Part shown: positions 1-8,339 of the stretch, one piece after another
Layout: each line of letters starts with the position of its first letter
Numbering within the stretch: the first letter of the stretch is position 1
DNA from: AC-51 sp963749895
GTDB lineage: Bacteria; Actinomycetota; UBA4738; HRBIN12
Reading direction: 5' to 3'
Assembly: GCA_963749895.1 (NCBI GenBank)
Contig: CAVVOG010000002.1
Span: forward strand, 106,669 to 170,668
Length of the DNA stretch: 64,000 nucleotides
The notes under the pieces: model-generated
The model's input: only the letters and a program-made list of their open reading frames with translations
Told to the model about the DNA's origin: nothing
Database searches by the model: none
Made by a program: the position numbers and the translations under genes

Positions 1-297
1 GTCGGGGTTCGCGGCGACGAGTCGCCGGACCGAGTCGATCTGTTCGAGGGTCTGCGTCACCGCCACCCCCTCGTCCAGATCCGACGGCACGTAGACCGAC
101 CAGAACTGCCCTCGGAGACCGCCCGCCTCGGCACGGGGCAGATCGGTCTGCAGGTCCGGGCAGGGGCCTGCGGGATCGGGGACGGGGTCGCCGTCGACCC
201 AGCGCTCCCGCAGCGCCCACGGCAGGTCGTTGTGGCCGTCGATCAGGGGCGCGGAGCGGAGGAGCTCGACGATGCGGGGGCTCGCCTCGGTCATCAC
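1..297 (-). CDS. Membrane dipeptidase (peptidase M19), 5' part only
   Basis: Only the first 99 codons lie in the window; the gene continues past the left edge. The N terminus carries LIDGHNDLPW (His22, Asp24 from the GTG), the first His-x-Asp zinc-binding motif of renal-type dipeptidases, which hydrolyse dipeptides, often with D residues, at a binuclear zinc site. The next stretch (FWSVYVPSD, then an EQIDSVRRL helix) also fits the family. I chose GTG at 297 because a TAGGCT box at 305-310 sits 7 nt upstream, giving a leaderless start; the ATG directly after it (294) is the alternative. The remaining zinc ligands lie outside the window, so catalytic integrity cannot be judged. Confidence 0.85.
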   Translation of the reverse strand, partial: MMTEASPRIVELLRSAPLIDGHNDLPWALRERWVDGDPVPDPAGPCPDLQTDLPRAEAGGLRGQFWSVYVPSDLDEGVAVTQTLEQIDSVRRLVAANPD

Positions 298-304
298 CGA
301 GGCG

Positions 305-310
305 AGCCTA
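305..310 (-). promoter_or_regulatory. -10 box of leaderless dipeptidase gene
   Basis: Reading the minus strand, TAGGCT is followed after 7 nt by GTG-ATG. No Shine-Dalgarno sequence fits between. Same layout as ten other genes of this window. Confidence 0.5.
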
Positions 311-331
311 CCCGCACCGTTGCGGACGTGA

Positions 332-1366
332 TCAGGCGATCTTCGCGACCCGTGCCTGGCCCGGCACGAGCGACCAGATCGTCGTGAAGAGGTGGCCGCG
401 CGCGGCCGTCGTCGCCGTGGGGAGCGGCAGACCGGTCGCGACCTCCTGGCAGTGGCCGGCGGGCATGTGGCAGGCGCTCACGGTCCCGCCGGTCCCGAGC
501 CCGAGCTCCGCCGCGAGCCAGCTGGCCTCGTCGAACTCGGTGACGTAGACCGTGCCGTCCGGACCGGTGTTGAGGTCGATGATCGACGTGAAGCCGTCCG
601 CGACGACCGAGCACCTCGGGTCCGTGCCGCACTGCGCGTGGCGCGTCCCCCGCTCGATCCGCCAGATGCGGGACGCCCCGGTCGGCGCGGGGAAGCCCTT
701 GAGCTCACCGACGTAGTAGGCGCCGTCCGGACCGATCGTGACGCTCGTCGCCACGGGCTCGGCAGGCATCATGTCCGGCAGCTCGCACACGAACGCGAAC
801 TCGTCGGGCGCGTCCGGGCATCCCGCGAGCGCCTTCGCGTTCGCGGTGGACACGAGCTCGTTCGGGAACGCCGCCACCCAGTTCACGCGGCCGGTCTCGC
901 TCACCCGGAGCAACGAGTTGCCCGCCGCGTCGGCGACCAGCGCCGCCCCGCCCGGGGCTCTCGCGACGTCGAACGCGTTCGACTCGACCGGGCCGCCGGC
1001 CGGGTTCACCTCGGCCTCGTACCCGGCGATGTCGGCCATCGGCCACGCGGTCGTGCCGGTGATGCGGTAGAGCATCCCCTCCTCGCCGCCGGAGATCGCG
1101 TGCAGCGACCGGCGGCCGATCGGGGCGACGTCGACCACACCGGGAAGATCGATCACCTTCGTCCCGGTCCCCTTGCGGAGCTCCACCACGCCGGCGCCGG
1201 TGTCGGCCACCGCGAGCGCGCCGTCGGGCATCGTGGCCAGCCCGAACAGCGGCGAGGCGAAGTCGTAGTCGGGAACGTCATCGGCCTGTGCGACCGACGG
1301 CAAGAGCAGGAACGCCGCAAGCACCCCGAACACCCGGAGCGCACGCGAACGAGCAGAACGAACCAT
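332..1366 (-). CDS. Secreted NHL-type beta-propeller, ScyD/ScyE-like
   Basis: 344 residues. The N terminus is a Sec signal peptide (Arg-rich start, hydrophobic core FGVLAAFLLLPSV, then AQA/DD cleavage). The mature part repeats short blade motifs such as FGLATMPDGALAVADTGAGVV, VTIGPDGAYYVGEL and LNTGPDGTVYVTEF, as in the ScyD/ScyE family of extracellular propellers. Four to six Cys residues in the C-terminal half could form disulfides. Start: ATG at 1366 preceded by an AAGGGGGGG ribosome binding site 5 nt away. It stands alone, divergent from the MFS gene. Its ligand is unknown; no catalytic residues are recognisable, so a binding or structural role outside the membrane is most likely. Confidence 0.8.
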   Translation of the reverse strand: MVRSARSRALRVFGVLAAFLLLPSVAQADDVPDYDFASPLFGLATMPDGALAVADTGAGVVELRKGTGTKVIDLPGVVDVAPIGRRSLHAISGGEEGMLYRITGTTAWPMADIAGYEAEVNPAGGPVESNAFDVARAPGGAALVADAAGNSLLRVSETGRVNWVAAFPNELVSTANAKALAGCPDAPDEFAFVCELPDMMPAEPVATSVTIGPDGAYYVGELKGFPAPTGASRIWRIERGTRHAQCGTDPRCSVVADGFTSIIDLNTGPDGTVYVTEFDEASWLAAELGLGTGGTVSACHMPAGHCQEVATGLPLPTATTAARGHLFTTIWSLVPGQARVAKIA

Positions 1367-1561
1367 GGGATCCCCCCCTTTTCGAGAACCCTCCCTGTCT
1401 AGCACGGGTCGCCGCGAGGGGGAATAGGCCGTCGGTCGAGGATGGGTCAGCCGGGAGCGACGCGGACGTCCAGACGCCGATGCGGAGGTGACCCGATCCG
1501 ATCCCGCGGTCAGCCAGCGTGATGGCGCCGGGGACGTACGTCGTGCGACCCTGTCCGCCGC

Positions 1562-2773
1562 ATGCGTCGACCTCTCGTCATCCTGTTGTTCGCGGCGATC
1601 TTCGTGGCGGAGATCGGGTGGTCCGGCGTGGCCCCCCTGATCCCGGACTTCCAGGATCGCTACGACCTGACCGAGACCCAAGCGGGACTCGTGTTCACGC
1701 TCGCGAGCCTCGGCATCTTGCTCGCGTCGCTCCCGGCCGGAGCGCTCAGCCGGCGGTTCGCGGTGCGGACGCTGACGCTCTGGGGGATGGCCTCGATCAC
1801 GGTCGCGAACCTGCTGCTGGCGGTGGCCGAGACGTTCCCGGTCGTGCTCGCCGGACGCGTCTTCTTCGGGATCGGGCTCGGGATGATGTGGGTGACCGGG
1901 ACCGCCTGGATCCACGCCGCAGCGGGTGACGCGGCGCCGCGGGCGCTCGCGATGACCACGGCCGTGGTGGGGGTCGGCGCGCTGATCGGTCCGGCGATCA
2001 CCGGCGTCGTCGCGGAGCAACTCTCCCTGGGAGCCCCGTTCGTCGGGCTCGGCCTGGTCTCGGCGGCGATGACCGTCGCGCTCCTCCTGGCCCCGTCGCG
2101 CGTCGGGCGAACCCCGGAGCCGAGCCCCCCGCTCGCAGAGATGCTCAAGGCCGTCGGCGTCGATCACCTGATGCTGACGAGCATCGTGCTCACGCTGGCC
2201 GTCTCGATGATGTGGATGACGAGCGACCTGCTGGTACCGCTGCGCCTGGACGAGCACGGCTTCTCCTCGTCGGGGATCGGCCTCGCGCTGTCGCTCGCGT
2301 CCGTGATGTTCGTCGGGGCGAGCGCCCTGACGGCGCGCCACGCCGAGCGCTACGCGACGATCCGCCTCTCAGCCGCGTGGACGCTGGCGATGGCGGCCGG
2401 GATCGCGGTGGGGGCGTCCGGCACGTCGACCGCCGCCACGCTCGTGTTCCTCGCGATCGCGGGCTCGACGTCCGGCGTGCTGATCGCGCTCACGTACCCG
2501 CTCGGCGTGACCGGCGCCGAGCGCGGGCACTTCTCGGTCGCCGTGGTCGGCGCGATCCTCAACATGGTCTGGGCCGGCGCCGGCCTCGTCGGTCCCGCGG
2601 CCGGCGGGGCGCTCTCCGAGGCCCTCGGAGATCAGGCCGCGTTCCTCGTCCTGGCCGTCATCGCCGTCGCGAGCGCCGCGTGGATGTGGCTGCGCCGAGA
2701 CCGAGGCGCGGTGACGCCCGAACAGGCCGAGGCGGCGGCCGCCGCCGCCGCCGTGACCGAACACCCGCTCTGA
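1562..2773 (+). CDS. MFS transporter
   Basis: 403 residues with about 12 hydrophobic segments and the usual MFS layout: helix 1 LVILLFAAIFVAEIGW, the loop 2-3 signature region PAGALSRRFAVRTLTLWGM (GxLaDrxGrk-like), and a central cytoplasmic loop near residues 180-195 (SRVGRTPEPSPP). It resembles small drug or sugar efflux carriers of the major facilitator superfamily; the substrate cannot be read from sequence. The C terminus ends in an Ala-rich run before the stop. The gene converges on the flavoenzyme at 2778 with only 4 nt between stop codons, so the two probably share a termination zone. Confidence 0.88.
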   Translation: MRRPLVILLFAAIFVAEIGWSGVAPLIPDFQDRYDLTETQAGLVFTLASLGILLASLPAGALSRRFAVRTLTLWGMASITVANLLLAVAETFPVVLAGRVFFGIGLGMMWVTGTAWIHAAAGDAAPRALAMTTAVVGVGALIGPAITGVVAEQLSLGAPFVGLGLVSAAMTVALLLAPSRVGRTPEPSPPLAEMLKAVGVDHLMLTSIVLTLAVSMMWMTSDLLVPLRLDEHGFSSSGIGLALSLASVMFVGASALTARHAERYATIRLSAAWTLAMAAGIAVGASGTSTAATLVFLAIAGSTSGVLIALTYPLGVTGAERGHFSVAVVGAILNMVWAGAGLVGPAAGGALSEALGDQAAFLVLAVIAVASAAWMWLRRDRGAVTPEQAEAAAAAAAVTEHPL

Positions 2774-2777
2774 GCAG

Positions 2778-4398
2778 CTACGCGAGCGCCTTGCGCTTGC
2801 CCTTGTCCCGCAGGATCTCCCGCACGCAGTGGTGGCCGGGCAGACCCGTCACCCCACCGCCCGCGTGGGTCGCGCTCGACGCCTGGTACAGGCCGCGGAT
2901 CGGCGTGCGGTAGTCCGCGTACTCGGGTGCCGGTCGCATGTGGAACAACTGATCGACCGCCAGCTCCCCGTGGAAGATGTTGCCCCCGATCAGGCTCCAG
3001 TCGTCCTGCATCTGCTTCGGCCCGATCACCTGCCGGTGGAGCACCGAGGACTTGAACCCTGGCGCCACCGTGTCGATCCGGTCGACGAGCCGGTCGGCGT
3101 AGGCCTCGAGGTCGTCCTGGTGACCGTCCTCGTCGGCCCAGTCCGCGGGGACCCACTGGGAGAAGCACGACATCACGTGGATCCCCTCGGGCGCGAGCGT
3201 CCGGTCGAACACGGTCGGGAGCGCCGTGTCGCTGAACGGCAGCGTCGCCGCCTTCCCCGAACGAGCGTCCTGGAACGCGGTCTCGAGGTACTCGAGGTCG
3301 TCGAGGACCTGGATCGCACCCCCGTGGATCTGCGGGTCGTAGTCGGGGTCGGCCGCGAAGGTCGGCAGCTCGGACAGGGCCATGTTCGACCTTCACCGTG
3401 CCGCTGCGGGTGCGCCAGTGCTCGATGTCGCGCACGAACGTGTCCGGGAGCTCGCTCGGCGAGAGGTGCTGGAGGAACCCGATCTTCGGGTGGACCGTCG
3501 TGACGACGACCGGCGCCAGCAGCTCCTCGCCGTCGGTGAGCACGACCCCGCGCACCCGATCGCCGGCCGTGATCACCCGGTCGACCTTCGCGTTCAACCG
3601 GAGCTCGGCGCCGTGGAAGACCGCGGAGTCGGCGCACGCCTTCCCGACCGCGCCCATCCCGCCCTCGGGGTAGCCCCACGACGAGATCTGGCCGTCGCCG
3701 ACGTCGCCGACGGAGTGGTGCATCAAGACGTAGGCGGTCCCGGGCTCCTCGGGCCCGGCCCAGGTACCGATGATGCCGTTCACCGCCAGGAACCCCTTGA
3801 GCACCGGCGACTCGAACCACCGGTCGAGCAGGTCCGCCGCGCTCATCGTGAACAGCCGCGTGATGTCCGCCACCGTCTGCGCATCGATCTCCTTGCGGAG
3901 CATCCAGCCCAGCTGGGCGACGTCCTTGATGTCCTTCGGGTCGCGCGAGCCGACCGTCGGCGGCGTCTGCCACAGCATCGGCGACAGGATCGCGCCGATG
4001 CGTCCGATCCACTCCTCGTACGCGAAGTACGTATCGGCGTCACGCTTCGAGAACCGCCCGATCGACTCGCGGGTCTTGTCCTCGTCCTCATGGCGGACGA
4101 TCGACCCGTCGGGCAGCGGCAGGTATCCCAGGCCTTGCGGGAAGATCTTGTAGCCGAACCGCTCCAGCTGCAGGTCGCGTTGGATCGACGGCGGCATCAG
4201 GCTCATCACGTAGCTGAGCGTGGTGACCTTGATGTCAGGCGCCTCGGGCCACGGAGCCATCGTGTCGGCGGCGCCGCCCGGCTTGTCGCGCGCTTCCAGC
4301 ACGACCACCCGCGCGCCGAACTTCGCGAGGTACGCCGCGGCGATGCAGCCGTTGTGCCCGCCCCCGATCACGACGGCGTCGTAGACGTTCGCTCCCAT
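2778..4398 (-). CDS. Phytoene-desaturase/PYROXD2-like FAD oxidoreductase, one frameshift
   Basis: About 539 residues once one base is removed. The N terminus has the dinucleotide fold VVIGGGHNGCIAAAYLAKFGARVVVLEARDKPGG and the family runs GYPEGGMGAVGKAC and GAELRLNAKVDRVI; the C terminus has the closing GLYQASSATHAGGGVTGLPG motif that contacts FAD. These halves are in different frames: after GTVKV the frame reads EHGPV, whereas removing one C at about 3387 restores VNMALSELPTF. Either a sequencing error or a recent mutation. The family (COG1233) covers carotenoid desaturases and uncharacterised flavoenzymes; the substrate is unknown. ATG at 4398 has a GAGGGGAAGGG ribosome binding site and a TAGCGT box about 33 nt upstream. 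Confidence 0.8.
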
Positions 4399-4500
4399 GG
4401 TCCCTTCCCCTCGGACGTGGACAGCCCCGACGCTATCCCACGAGGGTCAGGCAGCGGGAACCGGCCAGTGGCCCTGCTCGGCCGGGTCGAGCGGCCCACA

Positions 4501-4540
4501 CGGAACGAGCCCGGGCCTCGAAGTGCCCGGGCTCGTTCCG
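4501..4540 (-). terminator. Strong hairpin terminator
   Basis: Perfect 16-bp stem (CGGAACGAGCCCGGGC and its complement) with an 8-nt loop, just beyond the stop of the gene at 4553. No T-tract follows, which is common in GC-rich actinobacterial terminators. Confidence 0.75.
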
Positions 4541-4552
4541 ATGGCTCGATCG

Positions 4553-4984
4553 TCAGCTCGATGTGCCCTCGAAGAAGGCCTCGGACCGGTCGTTCCCGTA
4601 CAGGGCCCACAGTACGAAGACCCCGACCAGGAGCGTGAAGAACCCGCGGTACAGGTAGGCGCCCGCGTGGTGGGTCACCATCGCGTACAGGGCGATCCCC
4701 ATCACGATCGCCTCGACGATCGCGACGAACAAGCGCATGCCCTTGCTCCCGGACATGATCCCGGCGGCGACGATCAACAGCAGGATCGCCGCGATCGCCT
4801 CACCGATGACCGTGCCGGTCACGGAACCGTCCGACAGAGCGCTGCCGTTGTCGGCGAGGAAGTCCTGGATGTTGTCGCGGAACGCGAGCAACACGACGGC
4901 CGAGACCGCCGCCAGGAACGCCTGGATGTACAAGATCACCCCGATGAAGGTGACCACCCCCGGTCGGGCCGGTCTCATCGACAT
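4553..4984 (-). CDS. Small four-helix membrane protein (DUF7144-like)
   Basis: 143 residues with four hydrophobic segments at about 8-34 (VVTFIGVILYIQAFLAAVSA), 58-78, 84-103 and 112-130 (FFTLLVGVFVLWALYG). It resembles the DUF7144 family of actinobacterial membrane proteins of unknown function, which begin with a GxVTFxGV-type first helix; this assignment is from memory and tentative. ATG at 4984 follows GGGGAGGAA at 9 nt. It is monocistronic, ending in the strong hairpin at 4501-4540. No catalytic motif is visible. Confidence 0.65.
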   Translation of the reverse strand: MSMRPARPGVVTFIGVILYIQAFLAAVSAVVLLAFRDNIQDFLADNGSALSDGSVTGTVIGEAIAAILLLIVAAGIMSGSKGMRLFVAIVEAIVMGIALYAMVTHHAGAYLYRGFFTLLVGVFVLWALYGNDRSEAFFEGTSS

Positions 4985-5361
4985 CGTGAAATTCCTCCCC
5001 TCACACGCGCCGGCCGGGCGCCGACGCTCGATCCCACAGGTGCGCCAGCGCTGCGCTTCGATCGGTCATAGAACGTCACGCTCACGCCTCGGGCACGATC
5101 GGTGAGGGTATTGGTCGCACTCCGAGCAAACAAGACCAGAACCCATTCATGATTCGAGCACCTGACCAACTCCCGCACGAAGATCCTCGCCTGGGGGCGG
5201 CGGAGCTCGAGCTCCGCCGTGATGCGCCGTAACACCTCACTCCCGAGCTTGGTGTTCGAAACGACGACGGCCGGCCGAACTCGGTGAGGATCGTCAGCAG
5301 CCGGGCTGTGTCCCTGTCGGATCCCCGGCCATCGGCGAGAGGATAGGCAAGCCGCGGAGGC
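4985..5361. other. Intergenic region with possible gene remnant
   Basis: No convincing gene. On the minus strand one frame at about 5150-5290 reads PAVVVSNTKLGSEVLRRI and continues to LRRPQARIFVRELVR, which looks like a protein strand-helix segment, but it has no credible start and degenerates after position 5130. It may be a decayed gene. A perfect 22-bp palindrome at 5198-5219 is explained by AELELRR codons within this frame. Confidence 0.3.
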
Positions 5362-5943
5362 TCAGCCCTTGCAGGGATCGGCGCCGGCCCCGCAGAGCGT
5401 CACGTCGTAGCGCTCCGCCAACCGGGCGGCGAGCGCGCGGCGGTCGATGAACCCGAGCATGCCCTTGGCCTGGTCGAGCACGGCGGGATCGGTGGTCTCG
5501 GGCGGAAGCATGATCCGCTCGACCACGCACCCGCCCTCGAACACGTAGGTCCGGGTCTCCCCCGTTGCCGAGCTCGCCTGGAAGGCATCGGCGCCCACGG
5601 CGCGGGGGTCCGAGAAGGGCTCGCCCTGCGGGTCGCACGACGCGGTGAGATGCACCTCGATGACCCGTGAGGCGACGCCGACGACCGACGACGTCAGCCA
5701 GTACGTCGTGGAGTCCCTCCGGACGTCCTTGTCGAGGAAGCTCCAACCCGCCGGATACCCGGTGATGCAGGGGAGGCGGGTCGCGCTCTGGACCGACTGC
5801 GCGATCAGGATCATCGTCTCGTTCGCTTCGGAGCACAGCGGCTCCGTGCCGTGCGCGAAGGGGTTGTTCCCGTCCTGGGGTGGCGCGCACGCCGCGAGGA
5901 CCCACGTCGCGACGAGCAACGAGATGGCGAGACGACGGCTCAC
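5362..5943 (-). CDS. Lipoprotein paired with the PAP2/kinase fusion
   Basis: 193 residues. The N terminus is a lipoprotein signal (RRLAISLLVATWVLAAC, lipobox LAAC), so the mature protein is tethered outside the membrane. The mature part has a conserved core MILIAQSVQSATRLPC..GYPAGW and ends VTLCGAGADPC, with four further Cys that may pair. The same domain (MQLMAQAVPEATRLPC..LPYGW, ending LCGVLAPPC) is fused to the C terminus of the paralogue at 36347-38425. GTG at 5943 overlaps the stop of the upstream gene by 4 nt (GTGA), so the two are translationally coupled. Function unknown; the fusion elsewhere implies it works together with the membrane kinase-like protein. Confidence 0.8.
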   Translation of the reverse strand: MSRRLAISLLVATWVLAACAPPQDGNNPFAHGTEPLCSEANETMILIAQSVQSATRLPCITGYPAGWSFLDKDVRRDSTTYWLTSSVVGVASRVIEVHLTASCDPQGEPFSDPRAVGADAFQASSATGETRTYVFEGGCVVERIMLPPETTDPAVLDQAKGMLGFIDRRALAARLAERYDVTLCGAGADPCKG

Positions 5944-7565
5944 AGGCCCGCCCCCAGGCTCGACCAGACGAACGACGCGGCGATCAGGACGCCGATCCCC
6001 GCCGCGACCGTGAGCCCCACGCGACGGAGGCTCCAACGCTGGATCGAGATCGGCTCTCGCGGCGGGGCGAGCTCGCGGAAGCGTTCGGTCAGGCCTCGTC
6101 CGTCGGCCTTCACCGCGCGCTGCAGCTCAGTCGGGACGGCCAAGCCCTTGATCGCGGCGAACGCCTCCGCGATGTCGTCCGGGGTGAAGTACGCGAGCGC
6201 CCGCTGATAGACCCGTTCGGCATCGGTCCGAAGAGCCAAGGTCAGCATCATGTTCGCGAGGTCGACCGCCTGTCGCCACGGCGTGGGGCGGACCTCCAGG
6301 AAGAAGACGTCGATGTACTTCAGATGCCCGCGCTGGACCAGCAGGTTCGATGGCTTGATGTCGCGAGCCGCCAGCCCCTCGTCCCAGAGCTTGCGGACCA
6401 TCGCGAGGCCCTCGTCGATGATCTCGTCGGTCACCTCGGCGTCGCCCAGCTCCTTCGCGTCCTCGAAGAAGCCCGTGACGAGCATGTACTCGCGATCGGG
6501 GGTGAGCTCCACGACCCCGTGGTTCGTCGCCACCGGGAACCCCACGTCGTCGAGGAGGCGCAGCGCGTAGTCCTCGTACTGGACCAGACGCCTGACGGAG
6601 CCGAACGGGACCTCGTCCTCGAGACGCCCGTACATGACCGTCCGGATGACCTTGTAGGAGCGATCCGAGCGTACGTGGCGCATCGTGTAGAGCTTCGCGA
6701 ACAGGTGCTCGTCGAGCTCGGCGACCTTGATCCGCATCGGCGTGGAGGCACCGGAGCCCTCCTCGCCGAAGGGCTTGACGTCATCCACCGTGTAGCCGAG
6801 CTGATCGTGGACCGCCGCCACGATCGCCTCACCCCGGGCCCCCCCGAGATCCACGTGCGCCGCGTTCCCGCCCTTGTAGGCCACCGGCTCCACGTCGTCC
6901 GACGCGAAGAAGCGGAAGGCCGGGATCGCGAAGCTCGCCGCCAGCAGCACGCCGAACGCCACGTCGAGCGGGTGGCTCGCCCCGAGGTACACGCGGGACA
7001 GGCTGAGGGCGCCGATCAGCACGCCCGCCGCCCACGCGGCCCGCCGCCGGACCGGCCCGGAGGGCGCGAAGCAGTAGACGATCGAGATCATGGTGACGGC
7101 GAAGGTCGTCACGGCGATCGACGGAAGGGACGCGCCCCGCCAGTCGCCGACGATCTCCACCCCCATCGGACGCGGGCGGCCGATCGCATCGATCAGGATG
7201 ACGGTCAGCCCGTCGACCACCACCAGGAGGCCGACGAACGTGAACAGGTGCCGCCAGCGCTTGAAGACCAGGAGCCCGATCAGGGTCGCGATCCTGAGCG
7301 CCCAGACCACCTCGGGTTGACCCAGCCGGTCGATGACGTTCATCGCGGACGTGAGCCACGACGCACGGATGCTCGCGAACCACAGCACGATCGGCGACTC
7401 AAGCTGCTCGATCGTCCCATCCACCTCTCGGAAGACGACGAACAGCCCGGTGACCACGGTCAGCAGCGCGAACGCCACCAGGAGGCGTCCCGAGCGACCG
7501 ATCTCGCGCGGCAGCGGCGGTGGCTCACCCGACGGGCGACGACGACCCATCCGGCCCTGCGGCAC
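5940..7565 (-). CDS. PAP2-like membrane domain fused to kinase-like domain
   Basis: 541 residues from GTG at 7565; an upstream TTG at 7673 keeps the frame open, but comparison with the paralogue at 36347 favours the shorter form (both then enter RRRP.G.PPPLP). Residues 25-235 form a six-helix PAP2-like unit whose catalytic residues are degraded: SLPSIAV instead of PSGH and SRVYLGASHPLD with the His shifted by one. Residues 240-470 resemble a RIO/ABC1-type kinase fold: FAKLY (Lys291), ARDIKPSNLL (401-409, His of HRD replaced by Ala) and YIDVFF (Asp419). One C-terminal helix follows. It sits between the lipoprotein gene and an active-looking PAP2 gene. Probably a cytoplasmic phosphotransfer domain on a lipid-binding membrane module; the substrate is unknown. 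Confidence 0.8.
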   Translation of the reverse strand: MPQGRMGRRRPSGEPPPLPREIGRSGRLLVAFALLTVVTGLFVVFREVDGTIEQLESPIVLWFASIRASWLTSAMNVIDRLGQPEVVWALRIATLIGLLVFKRWRHLFTFVGLLVVVDGLTVILIDAIGRPRPMGVEIVGDWRGASLPSIAVTTFAVTMISIVYCFAPSGPVRRRAAWAAGVLIGALSLSRVYLGASHPLDVAFGVLLAASFAIPAFRFFASDDVEPVAYKGGNAAHVDLGGARGEAIVAAVHDQLGYTVDDVKPFGEEGSGASTPMRIKVAELDEHLFAKLYTMRHVRSDRSYKVIRTVMYGRLEDEVPFGSVRRLVQYEDYALRLLDDVGFPVATNHGVVELTPDREYMLVTGFFEDAKELGDAEVTDEIIDEGLAMVRKLWDEGLAARDIKPSNLLVQRGHLKYIDVFFLEVRPTPWRQAVDLANMMLTLALRTDAERVYQRALAYFTPDDIAEAFAAIKGLAVPTELQRAVKADGRGLTERFRELAPPREPISIQRWSLRRVGLTVAAGIGVLIAASFVWSSLGAGL

Positions 7566-7700
7566 CTCGGACGTGGTCTCGATCGTCCTCTCCTCGACTC
7601 GGCGGAAGGGCTCCCGCGACGCCCTCGGCACGGACGTCCGGCGGAGCCTACCCAGGAGGCACAGCGGAGGCAACCGGCCGCTGAGCGGTGCAGGACCGCG

Positions 7701-8315
7701 TCACGCGGCGGATCCGCGGGGCAGTCTCAGGGCGATCGCCACGGTCGCCCCCATCATCGTGCCGAGGGCGAGTCCGCCGAGCACGTCGAGCGGGTTGTGC
7801 GCGCCCAGATAGATCCGGGAGAACGCGACGAGCGCGACCACGAGCCACGGAACGATCCGCCAACGGCCGCGCAGGTAGGGCGTCACGACCCACGCGAGTC
7901 CGGTGACGAGCACGACGTGCCCGGATACGAACGAGACCCCCGAGTCGGGGGCACCTGCGCGGACCTCGACCACGGGCTCGGTGACCCCGGGGCGCTCCCG
8001 CTGGATGTCCAGCACGTTCCACACGAACCGCTCGGCGGCAAGCTTGCCCACCGTGATGAGGACCGCAGCGAGCGCCAACCACCACCGACGGAAGACCAGC
8101 GCCACGACCGCGACGATCGGCCCGACGAGCAGCACCCCCAGGAGCTGGGCGCCGTGCATCACGGGGGTCAGCGCGTCCGTCGACCCGTTGATCGCCCGGA
8201 AGATCGCCTGCTCCCACTCCGGGACGGTCCCGTGCCGTGCCACCGACGCGGCCAGCCCGAACACGACGAGACCCGCCCCGATCGCCACCGCGCGGAGTCG
8301 CTGAACCGGATCCAC
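7701..8315 (-). CDS. PAP2-family lipid phosphatase
   Basis: 204 residues, about six membrane helices. Catalytic motifs of the PAP2/chloroperoxidase superfamily are present: an RERP element (motif 1), FVSGHVVLVTG (motif 2, catalytic His) and SRIYLGAHNPLD (motif 3, nucleophilic His and its Asp). Such enzymes dephosphorylate phosphatidate, undecaprenyl diphosphate or similar lipids with the active site facing outward. I place the start at GTG 8315, 7 nt downstream of TACGAT, a leaderless layout; the ATG at 8324 overlaps that box and is less likely. It is divergent from a second PAP2 gene and upstream of the PAP2/kinase fusion. Confidence 0.88.
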   Translation of the reverse strand: MDPVQRLRAVAIGAGLVVFGLAASVARHGTVPEWEQAIFRAINGSTDALTPVMHGAQLLGVLLVGPIVAVVALVFRRWWLALAAVLITVGKLAAERFVWNVLDIQRERPGVTEPVVEVRAGAPDSGVSFVSGHVVLVTGLAWVVTPYLRGRWRIVPWLVVALVAFSRIYLGAHNPLDVLGGLALGTMMGATVAIALRLPRGSAA

Positions 8316-8322
8316 GGCGCCC

Positions 8323-8332
8323 ATCGTAGGAT
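8323..8332. promoter_or_regulatory. Bidirectional promoter with overlapping -10 boxes
   Basis: The 10 bp ATCGTAGGAT contain TACGAT on the minus strand (8328-8323) and TAGGAT on the plus strand (8327-8332), sharing a TA step. Each box lies 7 nt from a GTG (8315 minus, 8340 plus). Both genes are PAP2 phosphatases. Confidence 0.6.
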
Positions 8333-8339
8333 GCGCGCC

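Noticed and set aside
5198..5219. 22-bp perfect palindrome as an operator
   Set aside because: It is produced by Ala-Glu-Leu-Glu-Leu-Arg codons in a possible frame and has no promoter nearby.
5880..8330. Long plus-strand frame opposite the PAP2/kinase genes, joining the PAP2 gene at 8340
   Set aside because: Only the part after 8340 matches a family; the rest is an antisense frame without domains.
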